Source: an uncultured Clostridia bacterium
GTDB lineage: Bacteria > Bacillota > Clostridia > Christensenellales > Aristaeellaceae
Assembly: GCA_934663595.1 (NCBI GenBank)
Contig: CAKUKM010000007.1
Location: 19,006 to 83,005 of the forward strand
Direction: 5' to 3'
DNA length: 64,000 nt
A program made the translations under genes and the position numbers. Below, piece by piece: positions 47,556 to 55,994 of the stretch. Below the pieces are notes generated by a model. It worked only from the letters and a program-made list of their open reading frames with translations, was not told the DNA's origin and searched no databases. Positions within the stretch are counted from its first letter, which is position 1. Each line of letters begins with the position of its first letter.

Positions 47556-49817
47556 TTATCGCAGATACAACCCCGTCCGCGCCGGATCGGAATTGCGGAA
47601 CAAGCGCGGCGTTTGATTGCGGGCAATGCGCAGCGCGGGGGAGTCGGCCAGCTCGAGCGTCGCGCCCAGCAGCTGAATCGGCTTTTCCGAAACCGTGATC
47701 GTCAGCGCTAGCGCCGAGGTCTCCTCGTGCAGCGGCAGCGGAACCTCGCGCAGGCGCACCGACGCGGATTGTCCGTTCGGCAGCGCGCCCAGCAGCGCGT
47801 CGATCGGCAGGCGCACCGTCGCGCCCGCGTCCGAATACACGATTTGCACCACGTCCGCCTGCTGCAAACGGCGAATCTGATCGCGCGAGAGCTCGAGCGT
47901 CGCGCCCGAAACGCCGTCCGCCGGCGCGAGCACCAGCGCCTTTTCCGCGGGATCAATGTGGAAATCCACGCTCAGCGCGCGGCCCTGCGCGTCGAACAGC
48001 ACGCTGCCCAGTCCCTCGCGATCGATTTGCACGTTCGTGCGGTCAATCGCGCCGCCCGAGGACGAATCGCCCTCCGGCGAGGTCACGGGATCGGCGAGTC
48101 CCGGCACGTCCGGCGACGTAATGCCCGTGAATTCCTGGCCCGAGCCGGTGCTGAGAATGCGGAACGCGATTTCGCGCGTGCCGGAATAATTGCCCACGCC
48201 GGTCAAGCGAATCGTGGCCGTGCCGGGCTGAATGTTGTTTTCGTATTCGGCGGTGTAATCCGCGCCGGGCTTGAGCGCGTGATCGCCCAGGCGCACGGTG
48301 AATTCCGGCGTGAGGGCGCTGCCGGTAAATTTCTGGTTGGAAATGCCGGAAACGGACGCGTCCGCAATCAGCCGCGGGCGAATCGTGAATACGCCGCTCA
48401 TGATCGTCAGGTCGTAATTGTCGCTCGCGCGCAGCGTGCCGCGCGTGATGGCGTATTCGCCCGCATTTTCGCCGGGCTCGCGGCTGAGCGCGCCGCTGAG
48501 CGTGTCGCCCTTGATCAGTCCGCGCACGCTGCCGGTGAAATAATCCGGGTCCGCCGCGCCGTAGCTCTTGCTCTGGCCGGACGCGGGCGTGAGAATCAGC
48601 GCGCGGCGCGAAACCGTCGCGGGAAGCTCCAGCGGCTCGGCCGATTGATCGGCGTTCTCCAGCGCAAATTCAACGCGCACCGTCCGCGCGCCTGCATCCG
48701 CGGAATCGAGCCGCGCGGTCACGGAGCGCAGCTGAACGCCGGAATCGGAGGCGCGGAAATCGGCCGGATCGAGCGCGATTTCGGTGCTTCCGTCGTAAAC
48801 CTTGGAAATTTCGCTTCCTATATAAGTGAAGCGAACAGCGACCTTCTGGCCGCACTGCGCGCAAACGCCGTTTTCGATTTTGTGATCGCGCAGAAACGCG
48901 CCGTCCGGCACGTCTCCGGAAAATTCGCCGCCGCAGGTAATCAGCGCGCCGCCCAGCGAAATCGCGCCGCCGTTTTCAATTTTGCCGAGGTTGGAAAGCG
49001 TGCAGCCCGCGGAAACGGAAATCGACCCGCGAATCTGCATCGCGTGGCCGCGCGGAATCGCGCAGTCCGTCTCGATCGACAGCGCGCCGCGAATCTGAAA
49101 ATCGGTAAACGCCATCGGGAATTCCGGCGCAAACGATTCTTCCTCCCGCGTGTGCCGATACGCGCGCGCGGAGACGAGCGCAACGCGCCGCTCGACGATC
49201 AGCTGAAGCGTCTGAAGCTTTTTGCAGTTTTCAAAAATGTCGTCGCCCACGGTTTCGATTGCGTCCGGAACGGCGACGGATTCCAGCTTCGCGCAGTCGG
49301 CAAACGCGCGATCTCCAATGCGGCGCAGCGTTTTCGGCAGCTCGATCGATTCCAGCATGTCGTTTTTCGCAAACATTTCCGCGCCGATCTCCGCAACGTC
49401 GTAGCCGTCGATCGATTCGGGAACGACCAGCTCGCGCGCCGAACCGCGATACGCGGTCAGTATCAGCTCGCCGCGCGCGTCAAGAACGCCCGAATAGTCG
49501 GGGTCGGACAGCGCAAACGGCGTTTCCGTCGGCGCGACGGTCGGATTTTCCGTCGGAGCCTCCGTCGGGGATTCGGTGGGCGCAGCGGTCGGGATTTCCG
49601 TGGGGGATTCGGTGGGAAGCTCGGTGGGCGATTCCGTCGGCGCGGCGGTTTCGGGCAGCTCCGTTTCCATAGAGGGGACCTCCGTTTCGACGATGGGAGC
49701 CTCCGTTTCAATCGGCGGCTCCGCAAGGGCGCAGGCGGACAGCGCGAGCGCGCAAATCAACGCGGCAAGGGCCTTTTTTCGCTTGAAAACGCGCCGCAGC
49801 GCGGAAAAATGCTTCAT
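47556..49817 (-). CDS. Surface protein with BspA-type LRR and MBG/YDG domains
   Basis: A 753-residue exported protein. The signal ends in a lipobox-like LALSAC (residues 25-30), so lipid anchoring is likely. A Pro/Thr/Ser/Glu linker (TESPTELPTESPTEIP) leads to a BspA-type leucine-rich part (IGAEMFAKNDMLESIELPKTLRRIGDRAFADC), a beta-rich pseudo-repeat section, a YDG-type domain (SKVYDGSTEIAL), an MBG-type domain (SKSYGAADPDYFTG), and a C-terminal part with DGYxxEYENN-like (ADYTAEYENNIQPGTATIRLTG) folds. The start at 49817 has AAGGAG. Such proteins bind host or polymer surfaces; the ligand is not known. Confidence 0.82.
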   Translation of the reverse strand: MKHFSALRRVFKRKKALAALICALALSACALAEPPIETEAPIVETEVPSMETELPETAAPTESPTELPTESPTEIPTAAPTESPTEAPTENPTVAPTETPFALSDPDYSGVLDARGELILTAYRGSARELVVPESIDGYDVAEIGAEMFAKNDMLESIELPKTLRRIGDRAFADCAKLESVAVPDAIETVGDDIFENCKKLQTLQLIVERRVALVSARAYRHTREEESFAPEFPMAFTDFQIRGALSIETDCAIPRGHAMQIRGSISVSAGCTLSNLGKIENGGAISLGGALITCGGEFSGDVPDGAFLRDHKIENGVCAQCGQKVAVRFTYIGSEISKVYDGSTEIALDPADFRASDSGVQLRSVTARLDSADAGARTVRVEFALENADQSAEPLELPATVSRRALILTPASGQSKSYGAADPDYFTGSVRGLIKGDTLSGALSREPGENAGEYAITRGTLRASDNYDLTIMSGVFTIRPRLIADASVSGISNQKFTGSALTPEFTVRLGDHALKPGADYTAEYENNIQPGTATIRLTGVGNYSGTREIAFRILSTGSGQEFTGITSPDVPGLADPVTSPEGDSSSGGAIDRTNVQIDREGLGSVLFDAQGRALSVDFHIDPAEKALVLAPADGVSGATLELSRDQIRRLQQADVVQIVYSDAGATVRLPIDALLGALPNGQSASVRLREVPLPLHEETSALALTITVSEKPIQLLGATLELADSPALRIARNQTPRLFRNSDPARTGLYLR

Positions 49818-49844
49818 TTTCGTTCTCCTTGATTTGGTAATTTC

Positions 49845-49873
49845 AGTATACCACAATCGGGCGAAAATTTCAA
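49845..49873 (-). promoter_or_regulatory. Promoter of the surface-protein gene
   Basis: On the minus strand TTGAAA, 17-bp spacer, TATACT with the extended -10 TGGTATACT. Confidence 0.7.
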
Positions 49874-49897
49874 CCGCGGCGCAAAATCAGCTTTTCA

Positions 49898-49926
49898 TTG
49901 ACAAATGCGGGACAAAATGGTAAAAT
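49898..49926 (+). promoter_or_regulatory. Promoter of the aldo/keto reductase gene
   Basis: TTGACA, 17-bp spacer, TAAAAT. Confidence 0.72.
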
Positions 49927-49954
49927 TTAAGAAAAAAGGCACGGAGGTGCGCGC

Positions 49955-50944
49955 ATGTATACACCGTTTGAAGGGCGATATGGGCAAATGGAATACCGGC
50001 GCTGCGGGCGCAGCGGTGTAATGCTGCCGGCGATTTCGCTGGGCCTGTGGCACAATTTCGGCGCGATTACGCCGTTTGAAACGCAGCGCGAGCTGCTGCG
50101 CACGGCATTTGATTGCGGAATCACGCATTTTGACCTGGCGAACAACTATGGCCCGCCCTACGGCGAGGCAGAGCGCAATTTCGGCGTGCACATGGAGCGC
50201 GACTGGCGGCCGCACCGCGACGAGCTGTTTCTGTCCACGAAGGCGGGCTACGACATGTGGCCCGGCCCGTATGGCGACGGCGGCAGCCGCAAATACCTGA
50301 TTTCGAGCCTGAATCAGTCGCTGAAGCGGATGCGGGTGGAATATGTGGATGTGTTTTATCATCACCGGCCCGATCCGGACACGCCGCTGGAAGAGACGAT
50401 GGGCGCGCTGGACGCGATCGTGCGCAGCGGCAAGGCGCTGTACGCGGGCATTTCCAATTACCCGCCCGAGCAGGCGGCGAAGGCGATTGCGATACTGAAC
50501 CGGCTGGGCACGCCGTGCCTGATCGAGCAGCCGAGCTATTCGATGCTGAATCGCTGGATCGAGCAGGGACTCACCGGCGTTCTGCGCGAAAACGGCGTGG
50601 GCTGCATTGCGTTTGCGCCGCTGCAGAACGGCATTTTGACCGGAAAATACCTGCGCGGCGTGCCGGAGGACTCCCGCGCGGCGCGCGATCCGCGGTATTT
50701 AAAGCCCGATCGCATTTCGGACGCGATGCTTTCGAAGGTCGCGCGGCTGAAGCCGATTGCCGATGCGCGCGGCGCAACGCTCAGCCAGCTGGCGCTGAAA
50801 TGGGTGCTGCGGGACGAGGTGGTCACGTCGGCGCTGATCGGCGCGAGCCGCCCGGAACAGATTCGCGAAAACGTCCAGATCGTGCAAATGCCGAAGCTCG
50901 CGCCGGAGGAGCTCGCCGCGATCGAGGAAGCATTGAAGGATTGA
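49955..50944 (+). CDS. Aldo/keto reductase (YghZ/GprA-type)
   Basis: A 329-residue NADPH-dependent oxidoreductase with the (beta/alpha)8 fold. Catalytic residues appear as D60 and Y65 in FDLANNYGPPYG, K96 in LSTKAGYD and His in DVFYHHRPDP. The conserved SNYPPEQAAKAI and EQPSYSMLNRWIEQGL loops, with the C-terminal LGASRPEQIRENV-like nucleotide site (IGASRPEQIRENVQIVQ), match the L-glyceraldehyde-3-phosphate reductase subgroup that detoxifies aldehydes such as methylglyoxal. GGAGG lies 9 nt before the ATG. It is monocistronic, ended by a hairpin shared with rhaA. Confidence 0.93.
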   Translation: MYTPFEGRYGQMEYRRCGRSGVMLPAISLGLWHNFGAITPFETQRELLRTAFDCGITHFDLANNYGPPYGEAERNFGVHMERDWRPHRDELFLSTKAGYDMWPGPYGDGGSRKYLISSLNQSLKRMRVEYVDVFYHHRPDPDTPLEETMGALDAIVRSGKALYAGISNYPPEQAAKAIAILNRLGTPCLIEQPSYSMLNRWIEQGLTGVLRENGVGCIAFAPLQNGILTGKYLRGVPEDSRAARDPRYLKPDRISDAMLSKVARLKPIADARGATLSQLALKWVLRDEVVTSALIGASRPEQIRENVQIVQMPKLAPEELAAIEEALKD

Positions 50945-50954
50945 CACAGCAAAG

Positions 50955-50980
50955 CAGCCCCCGCAGAATTGCGGGGGCTG
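50955..50980. terminator. Bidirectional hairpin terminator
   Basis: CAGCCCCCGCA and TGCGGGGGCTG pair perfectly around GAAT; A- and T-containing flanks but no long U-run. Convergent genes lie on both sides. Confidence 0.65.
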
Positions 50981-50995
50981 AATTCGTATGGGCGA

Positions 50996-52240
50996 TCAGC
51001 GCTTCAGCTGAACGTCCTTTTCATACTGCTGAATCTCCTTAAACCAGCTCGCATCGGCGGGAACGCCCTCGCGGCGGCAGTATTCGGCCCAGATATCGCT
51101 GAACGGCAGCGTCTTCGCTTCCTCCATCAGCATGAATTTCTCGGTAAACTGCGCCGTGTCCTGCAGCTCCTTCAGGCGCGCGTTCGGCTGCAGCAGCGCC
51201 CACAGCAGCGCCTTTTCGGCGTTGCGCGTGCCGATGACCCACGCGGCCACGCGGTTGATCGACGCGTCGAAGAAGTCCAGACCAATCAGCACGCGGTCGA
51301 GCGCGTCGTTGCGCACGATCTCCTTCATGATCTCCTTGAGTTCGTCGTCGAACGCGACGACATGGTCGGAGTCCCAGCGCACCGGGCGCGTGACGTGCAG
51401 CGGAATCTTGTCGAAGAAGCACAGCAGCGCGGGAATCTTGTCGCTGACGACCTCGGTCGGGTGATAATGACCGTTGTCGAGCAGGTTGTAAACGCCCGGA
51501 TGCGTGCCGGCATAGCTCATGTAAAACTCGTTCGAGCCGACGGTGCAGCTTTCCAGACCGATGCCGAACACCTTGCTCTCGACCGAATCGATTACATGAT
51601 CGTATTTCTCGGCGAAAATCTCGTCCAGCGAGGCCTTCAGGCGCATGCGCGGGCCCATGCGGTCGGCGGGAACATCCTTGAAGCCGTCCGGAATCCAGAT
51701 GTTGTTCAGCACCTTGTCGCCCAGCTGCGCGCCGATTTCATTCGAGATTTTGCGGCACGCCTTGCAGTGCTCAATCCAGAAGCGGCGCACGGACTCGATC
51801 GGGCTGGAGAGCGTCAGGCCGTCCGTGACCATCGGGTGCGAAAAGCACGTGGGGTTGAAGTCGATGCCGTAGCCGTTTTCGCGCGCGAACTCGACCCACT
51901 TTTCAAAATGGCGATATTCGATCTTGTCGCGATCCACCCATTCGCCGTCGGCGAACACCGCGTAGCTCGCGTGCAGGTTGATGCGCTTTTTGCCGGGAAT
52001 CAGGCTCGCGGCCTTTTTGAAATCAGCGGTGAGCTCTTCAAACGTGCGCGCGCGGCCCGGATAATTGCCGGTGGTCTGAATGCCGTCGCCCGCGCGGCCG
52101 TCCTTCTGATCGAAGCCCGCTACGTCGTCGCCCTGCCAGCAGTGAATCGAAATGGCCTTGTCCTTCGCCTTGGCGAGAGCGGCCTCAACGTCCACGCCCA
52201 TCGCGGCATAAATTGCCTTTGCGCTTTCAAATCTGTCCAT
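50996..52240 (-). CDS. rhaA: L-rhamnose isomerase
   Basis: A 414-residue metal-dependent isomerase converting L-rhamnose to L-rhamnulose. Conserved stretches are ISIHCWQGDDVAGFD, GIQTTGNYPGRARTFEEL, RINLHASYA, HFEKWVEFARENGYGIDFNPTCFSHP, KVLNNIWIPDG, ESKVFGIGLESCTVGSNEFYMSYA, LLDNGHYHPTE and LHVTRPVRWDSDHVV, which hold the Glu, Asp and His metal ligands. ATG 52240 has GGAGG upstream; the longer ORF does not. No rhaB or rhaD is adjacent; it stands alone with its own promoter. The rest of the pathway must be encoded elsewhere, or the enzyme may feed another sugar route. Confidence 0.95.
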   Translation of the reverse strand: MDRFESAKAIYAAMGVDVEAALAKAKDKAISIHCWQGDDVAGFDQKDGRAGDGIQTTGNYPGRARTFEELTADFKKAASLIPGKKRINLHASYAVFADGEWVDRDKIEYRHFEKWVEFARENGYGIDFNPTCFSHPMVTDGLTLSSPIESVRRFWIEHCKACRKISNEIGAQLGDKVLNNIWIPDGFKDVPADRMGPRMRLKASLDEIFAEKYDHVIDSVESKVFGIGLESCTVGSNEFYMSYAGTHPGVYNLLDNGHYHPTEVVSDKIPALLCFFDKIPLHVTRPVRWDSDHVVAFDDELKEIMKEIVRNDALDRVLIGLDFFDASINRVAAWVIGTRNAEKALLWALLQPNARLKELQDTAQFTEKFMLMEEAKTLPFSDIWAEYCRREGVPADASWFKEIQQYEKDVQLKR

Positions 52241-52289
52241 GTTGTTCCTCCTGTCGATTGGCTCCCGAGGGGGAGCGTTGCTGTCTCTC

Positions 52290-52319
52290 ATTATAGCATG
52301 TAAAGCCGGCTTCTGGCAA
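52290..52319 (-). promoter_or_regulatory. Promoter of rhaA
   Basis: On the minus strand TTGCCA, 18-bp spacer, TATAAT. The spacer contains the palindrome AAGCCGGCTT (52302-52311), a possible operator. Confidence 0.6.
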
Positions 52320-52327
52320 ATGTTTTT

Positions 52328-53296
52328 TCACCAGGCTGTGCCCGCGAAGAACGCAAGCGTAATGTCGTGCTGATCGGGGTAATCCTCGTGGAAAAAGTCG
52401 GGGTAGAGGATCGCGCGCTTCGGCGCGGTGATCCGGTTGTACGCCGCAAACTGCGAGCTCGGCGGGCAGATCTGGTCCATCAGGCCCGTGAACATGATGA
52501 TCTCCGCCTGAATGCGCGGCGCGAGGAACTGGTTGTCGATGTAGCCGAGCTTGGTGAAGATCTCGGTTTCGCGCTCGTGGCGCGGATCGGTGTGGCGGAA
52601 GAATTCGCGCAATTCGGCATACGCGTTTACATCCAGATCCATTTCCCACACGCGGCGATAATCGCACAAAAACGGGCATCTCGGCGCGGCGCGGAACAGA
52701 TTCGGCGTGAGCGCCGCGCACGCGAGCGTAAGTCCGCCGCCTTGCGAGCCGCCGGTCGCGCACACGCGCGAGGAATCCACCTCCGGCATCGCCATTACGA
52801 TGCGCGCCAGCTGCGCGGTATCCAGAAATACGTTTCGATAATACAGCTTGTCCGGGTCGGGATCGGCCAGACCGCGGATGATGTGGCCGTGCAGCGTGTT
52901 GCCCTGAACGCTGGCCGGGTCCTCCGAAAGGCCGCCCTGGCCGCGGCACGACATCGAGGCCACCGCAAAGCCCGCCGCCACGAAGTGCAGCATCGCCGAA
53001 AACGAGCCGCAATCGGTCGAATAGCCGTGGAACATGCAAACCGCGGGCAGCGGCTCCGTCCGCTTCGCGGGCCGGGCATAGCGGCAGTGAATGCGCGCGC
53101 CGCCCACGCCGGTGAACGTCAGATCAAAGCATTCGACATTCGGAAAGCTGAACCGCGCGGGCGTGAGCGTGCAGTCCGTGCCGAGCGCTTCCATTTCGGC
53201 GATCGCGCGATCCCAATAGGCGTCAAAATCGTCGGGGCGCTCGTTCGCGCCGGTGTAGCGGTACAATTCCGCAACGGGCATTTCAAATACGGCCAA
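52328..53296 (-). CDS. Acetyl xylan esterase/cephalosporin-C deacetylase family hydrolase
   Basis: A 322-residue alpha/beta hydrolase of carbohydrate esterase family 7. The TTG start at 53296 is placed 8 nt after AAAGGAG. Catalytic parts: ATGGSQGGG (nucleophile Ser), TGLMDQICPPSSQ (Asp) and HEDYPDQHD (His). The N-terminal PVAELYRYTGANERPDDFDAYWDR and the cap element YRNVFLDTAQLARIV fit the hexameric CE7 enzymes that remove acetyl groups from xylo-oligosaccharides inside the cell. It shares a divergent promoter region with a small secreted protein gene. Confidence 0.88.
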   Translation of the reverse strand: MAVFEMPVAELYRYTGANERPDDFDAYWDRAIAEMEALGTDCTLTPARFSFPNVECFDLTFTGVGGARIHCRYARPAKRTEPLPAVCMFHGYSTDCGSFSAMLHFVAAGFAVASMSCRGQGGLSEDPASVQGNTLHGHIIRGLADPDPDKLYYRNVFLDTAQLARIVMAMPEVDSSRVCATGGSQGGGLTLACAALTPNLFRAAPRCPFLCDYRRVWEMDLDVNAYAELREFFRHTDPRHERETEIFTKLGYIDNQFLAPRIQAEIIMFTGLMDQICPPSSQFAAYNRITAPKRAILYPDFFHEDYPDQHDITLAFFAGTAW

Positions 53297-53332
53297 GTAT
53301 AACACTCCTTTTGTTTCAAATAGGCTAAGATC

Positions 53333-53361
53333 ATTATACATTTCCCCGCCGCATTCGTCAA
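53333..53361 (-). promoter_or_regulatory. Promoter of the CE7 esterase gene
   Basis: On the minus strand TTGACG, 17-bp spacer, TATAAT. Confidence 0.78.
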
Positions 53362-53395
53362 TACGGCCGCCGTTCTTTTTCATTTGGCGTATGTA

Positions 53396-53424
53396 TTTAC
53401 ATTTGCTTAAAAATGTGGTATATT
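53396..53424 (+). promoter_or_regulatory. Promoter of the small secreted protein gene
   Basis: TTTACA, 17-bp spacer, TATATT with an extended TG. Confidence 0.6.
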
Positions 53425-53440
53425 GGAAGGGGGTGAGGTT

Positions 53441-54052
53441 ATGAAAAGACTCATGCTGATTCTGCTGCTCGCCGCTTTTGCCGCCGGCTCCGCGGGACTG
53501 GCCGAGGCGAAGATTGCGCTCCAAAACGGCGATTCCTTCTATGCCGAGAACCTCGAAAGCGCCGTTTTGCCGGAGGAAAGCCGCTATTTTGAGATCGGCT
53601 ATCGCGTCTGCGCGGTTCCGGACGAGGAACAGACGGAGCCGGGCGTGCATCTGATTCAATACGACCTGCTGCTTCGGAACAAGACCGATCAGACGCTTTC
53701 CAATCTGCGCTTTACCGCGCATTTCCGCGATTCGCTGCAGCTTGCACTGATCGCGCCCGAATGGTACAACGAGCCGATGAATCTGGGCGCGCGCGACCGG
53801 ACGGCGCTGCCGTCCGCGGCGATTTACACGTGGAATCCGTTCGTGAATCTCGATAATCTGTCGCTGCTGGAGGATATCGCGGTTTCGGATTTCTATGATA
53901 TGCTCGTCGAGATTGAATGGGACGGCGGAAGCGAGCGGATCCGGCTGAATCGGGAATGCGCGGGCATGCCGGATTCGGTGCAGGGCTCGCTGGATGCGCG
54001 CGAACCGCTGGACGAAGCGGAGCTTGCGTGCATGCTGGAGATGGGCAAATAA
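53441..54052 (+). CDS. Secreted protein of unknown function
   Basis: A 203-residue protein with a clear signal peptide (KRLMLILLLAAFAAGSAGLAEA, cleavage after ALAEA-like). The mature part is beta-rich: FEIGYRVCAVPDEEQTEPGVHLIQYDLLLRNKTDQTLSNLRFTAHF, resembling DUF-type extracellular immunoglobulin-like domains that describe comparative beta-sandwiches. It ends in an acidic tail (DEAELACMLEMGK). AAGGGGGTGAGG lies upstream of the ATG. No family was recognised with confidence and no adjacent partner suggests a function. Confidence 0.6.
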   Translation: MKRLMLILLLAAFAAGSAGLAEAKIALQNGDSFYAENLESAVLPEESRYFEIGYRVCAVPDEEQTEPGVHLIQYDLLLRNKTDQTLSNLRFTAHFRDSLQLALIAPEWYNEPMNLGARDRTALPSAAIYTWNPFVNLDNLSLLEDIAVSDFYDMLVEIEWDGGSERIRLNRECAGMPDSVQGSLDAREPLDEAELACMLEMGK

Positions 54053-54056
54053 AACA

Positions 54057-54078
54057 GGGCGAGGAGATTTCCTCGCCC
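54057..54078. terminator. Hairpin terminator
   Basis: GGGCGAGGA and TCCTCGCCC pair perfectly around GATT, then CTTTCC. It separates convergent genes. Confidence 0.6.
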
Positions 54079-54101
54079 CTTTCCGTCCCGTGGGGATGGA
54101 T

Positions 54102-54347
54102 TTATTGGCCGGCGAATTTCTGGCGCACGGCGTCGATCTTCGTCTGTTCTACCGGCTGGAGCGTGTACCAGCCCTTGTCCGTCATCTTCTGATAGACCTG
54201 ATCCTGCATGCAGAGGGACGCGTTCAGCGCGTTGTCGAACGCCGAATGCACGTTCCCGGTCGCCGATTCAATCGTTCCATGCATATACAGATCGCATACG
54301 CCCTTGGTGGTCAGAAGCAGATTTTCCATAATATCGCGGTCGTTCAC
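54102..54347 (-). CDS. Spore coat protein CotF-like
   Basis: An 81-residue helical protein with MENLLLTTKGVCDLYMHGTIESATGNVHSAFDNALNASLCMQDQVYQKM, the pattern of the CotF (coat F) family: a first helix ending in LL-x-T-x-K and a second helix with Q-x-x-x-Y. It ends near FAGQ. It shows that the organism or its relatives can sporulate. GGAGGG lies upstream of the ATG. It lies 13 bp after the other small coat-like gene, with which it forms an operon. Confidence 0.82.
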   Translation of the reverse strand: MNDRDIMENLLLTTKGVCDLYMHGTIESATGNVHSAFDNALNASLCMQDQVYQKMTDKGWYTLQPVEQTKIDAVRQKFAGQ

Positions 54348-54360
54348 GTCGATTCCCTCC

Positions 54361-54534
54361 TTAAATCAGATTATAGAGCTGGCCGAACAGTTCCTGATGT
54401 TTGTTCAGCATCTGGCGCACGAAGTTCTTCAGCTCCGGGTCGGTCAGATTGTCAATCGCCTGCTGGCACTGCGTCTTCAGAAACGCCTCGTGGCCGAGCG
54501 CGTCCTCGAGATAGAGCAATTCCTTGGAACTCAT
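54361..54534 (-). CDS. Small CotF-associated helical protein
   Basis: A 57-residue protein with a heptad-like helix (LLYLEDALGHEAFLKTQCQQAIDNL and DPELKNFVRQMLNKHQELFGQLYNLI). ATG 54534 is preceded by GGAGGTG; a longer ORF has no such site. Small helical proteins of this type stand beside CotF genes in Clostridia. It may interact with the coat protein. Nothing more can be said from sequence. Confidence 0.72.
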   Translation of the reverse strand: MSSKELLYLEDALGHEAFLKTQCQQAIDNLTDPELKNFVRQMLNKHQELFGQLYNLI

Positions 54535-54638
54535 TTTTCTCACCTCCGGAGCGTATTTTGCCCGGCGAAGGCGCAAAATATGAGCGCGATTTGGAGAAAA
54601 ACGCAAAATCGCTGCGAAAAGCGCTGATAATAAGAAAG

Positions 54639-54659
54639 CTCCGGGCGCGAAGCCCGGAG
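54639..54659 (-). terminator. Terminator after the sugar-kinase-like gene
   Basis: CTCCGGGC and GCCCGGAG pair around a 5-nt loop; read leftward, CTTTCTTATT follows. Confidence 0.65.
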
Positions 54660-54666
54660 TCAGCAA

Positions 54667-55794
54667 TTATTCGCCGCGATACCGCTGCCAGCAATCGCGA
54701 ACGATCGCGTTCATCGCGTTCATCTTTTTCTGCATATCCTTCGCGAGCGCAACCTGGCAGCGCGTGCGCACGAGGTTGTGGTTCGGATATTTGATCTTGA
54801 AATATTTGTCGCCCATGATGTAATCGTCCAGGAAGCGCGTTGCCAGCTCGCACGCCAGCGCAAAGCAGCTCGCGCCCAGCGTTTCGACCTCGCGCTCGGT
54901 CAGCGTCTTCGCCGTTTCCTTCAAAAAGCCCTCGGCGAACGCCCAATAGATATTCAGATTCACGCCGGCACGGTCGAATTCGGGGCAATCTTCCTCGACG
55001 AAATTGGCCGCAAAGCGAATTGCGTCGCCGAAATCATGGCCGACCAGGCCGGGCATGACCGTGTCCAGATCGATCACGACCAGCGCCTTGCGCGTGCTTT
55101 CGTCGAAGAGCACGTTGTTGATCTTGGTGTCGTTGTGCGTCACGCGCAGCGGAAGCTCGCCGGCGTTGTAGAGATCCGTCAGGCGGCAGGCCTCGTCCTC
55201 GACGCTCAGCAGCCAGTCCAGGCAATCGCGCACCTCGCTGACGCGCCCGCACGGGTCCTCCGCCGCATCGGCCTTCAGCTTTGCATAGCGCTTGCGCGTG
55301 TCGTGGAAATCGGGAATGGTGTAATACAGCTGGGACGCGTCGAAATCGGCAAGCACCATCTGGAAATCGCCGAACGCCTCGCCCGCGCTGCGCACCACAT
55401 CCAGATCGTCGCAGGTGTCGAACGTGATCGAGGGCACGTAGTTGCTCAGCCGCCAGAAGCCGTCCGCGTCCATCAGGTAATTCGTGCCGTCGGCGGTGTG
55501 GTGGAAGTGCAGACTCTGGCTGTCCGGGCGCTTTTCGCGAATGTATTCGGTCACGCGGTCGATGTTCTGCATCAGCTCCACCGGGTGCTGGAACGCATAG
55601 GTATTCACGCGCTGCACGAGATACGATTTGATCTTCGCCATGCCGGTGCCGTCGTCGCGAATGTAATTGACCTTGTACGTGTGGTTCACGTTGCCCATCT
55701 TGATTTCCTCATACGAGAAAAACGGCCCGGGAATGCGGAAAACCTCGCCCACCTGCAAGAGCTTCCGGGCGATATCGGGATTCATGCTGTTCAT
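54667..55794 (-). CDS. Aminoglycoside-phosphotransferase-family kinase (NahK-like)
   Basis: A 375-residue APH-fold kinase. The Brenner motif is VTHNDTKINNVLFD (catalytic Asp, Asn), followed by VVIDLDTVMPGLVGHDFGD with the metal-binding D-x-D-T. These short motifs and IRF/W-like spacing match N-acetylhexosamine 1-kinases of gut bacteria, which phosphorylate GalNAc/GlcNAc. AAAGGA lies before the ATG. It has its own promoter and is not adjacent to lacto-N-biose genes, so substrate assignment is tentative; choline or thiamine kinases share the fold. Confidence 0.75.
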   Translation of the reverse strand: MNSMNPDIARKLLQVGEVFRIPGPFFSYEEIKMGNVNHTYKVNYIRDDGTGMAKIKSYLVQRVNTYAFQHPVELMQNIDRVTEYIREKRPDSQSLHFHHTADGTNYLMDADGFWRLSNYVPSITFDTCDDLDVVRSAGEAFGDFQMVLADFDASQLYYTIPDFHDTRKRYAKLKADAAEDPCGRVSEVRDCLDWLLSVEDEACRLTDLYNAGELPLRVTHNDTKINNVLFDESTRKALVVIDLDTVMPGLVGHDFGDAIRFAANFVEEDCPEFDRAGVNLNIYWAFAEGFLKETAKTLTEREVETLGASCFALACELATRFLDDYIMGDKYFKIKYPNHNLVRTRCQVALAKDMQKKMNAMNAIVRDCWQRYRGE

Positions 55795-55894
55795 GTCGAT
55801 CAGTCCTTTCCGGATTGTTGTAAAGAACCCGCCGTAGCGGTTTCGCTTCGATCTATTCTATTCCAAGGCAAAACGCTGTTTCGCCTGTTCCAAC

Positions 55895-55923
55895 ATTATA
55901 CCCCAGAATAAGGCAAATTGCAA
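55895..55923 (-). promoter_or_regulatory. Promoter of the NahK-like kinase gene
   Basis: On the minus strand TTGCAA, 17-bp spacer, TATAAT. A 100-nt leader follows. Confidence 0.75.
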
Positions 55924-55950
55924 GCTTGGCGGCTTTCCTGCATTGCCGGC

Positions 55951-55981
55951 AAAAAAAGATCGGGCCGTTGCCAGCCCGATC
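55951..55981 (-). terminator. Terminator of pepF
   Basis: GATCGGGC and GCCCGATC pair around an 8-nt loop; read leftward a run of seven T follows. Confidence 0.88.
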
Positions 55982-55994
55982 CTCATATTCTTTT

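Noticed and set aside
47727..49832. 701-codon plus-strand frame antisense to the surface protein gene
   Set aside because: Arg/Gly/His-rich shadow with no start signal. The minus strand carries a signal peptide and recognised domains.
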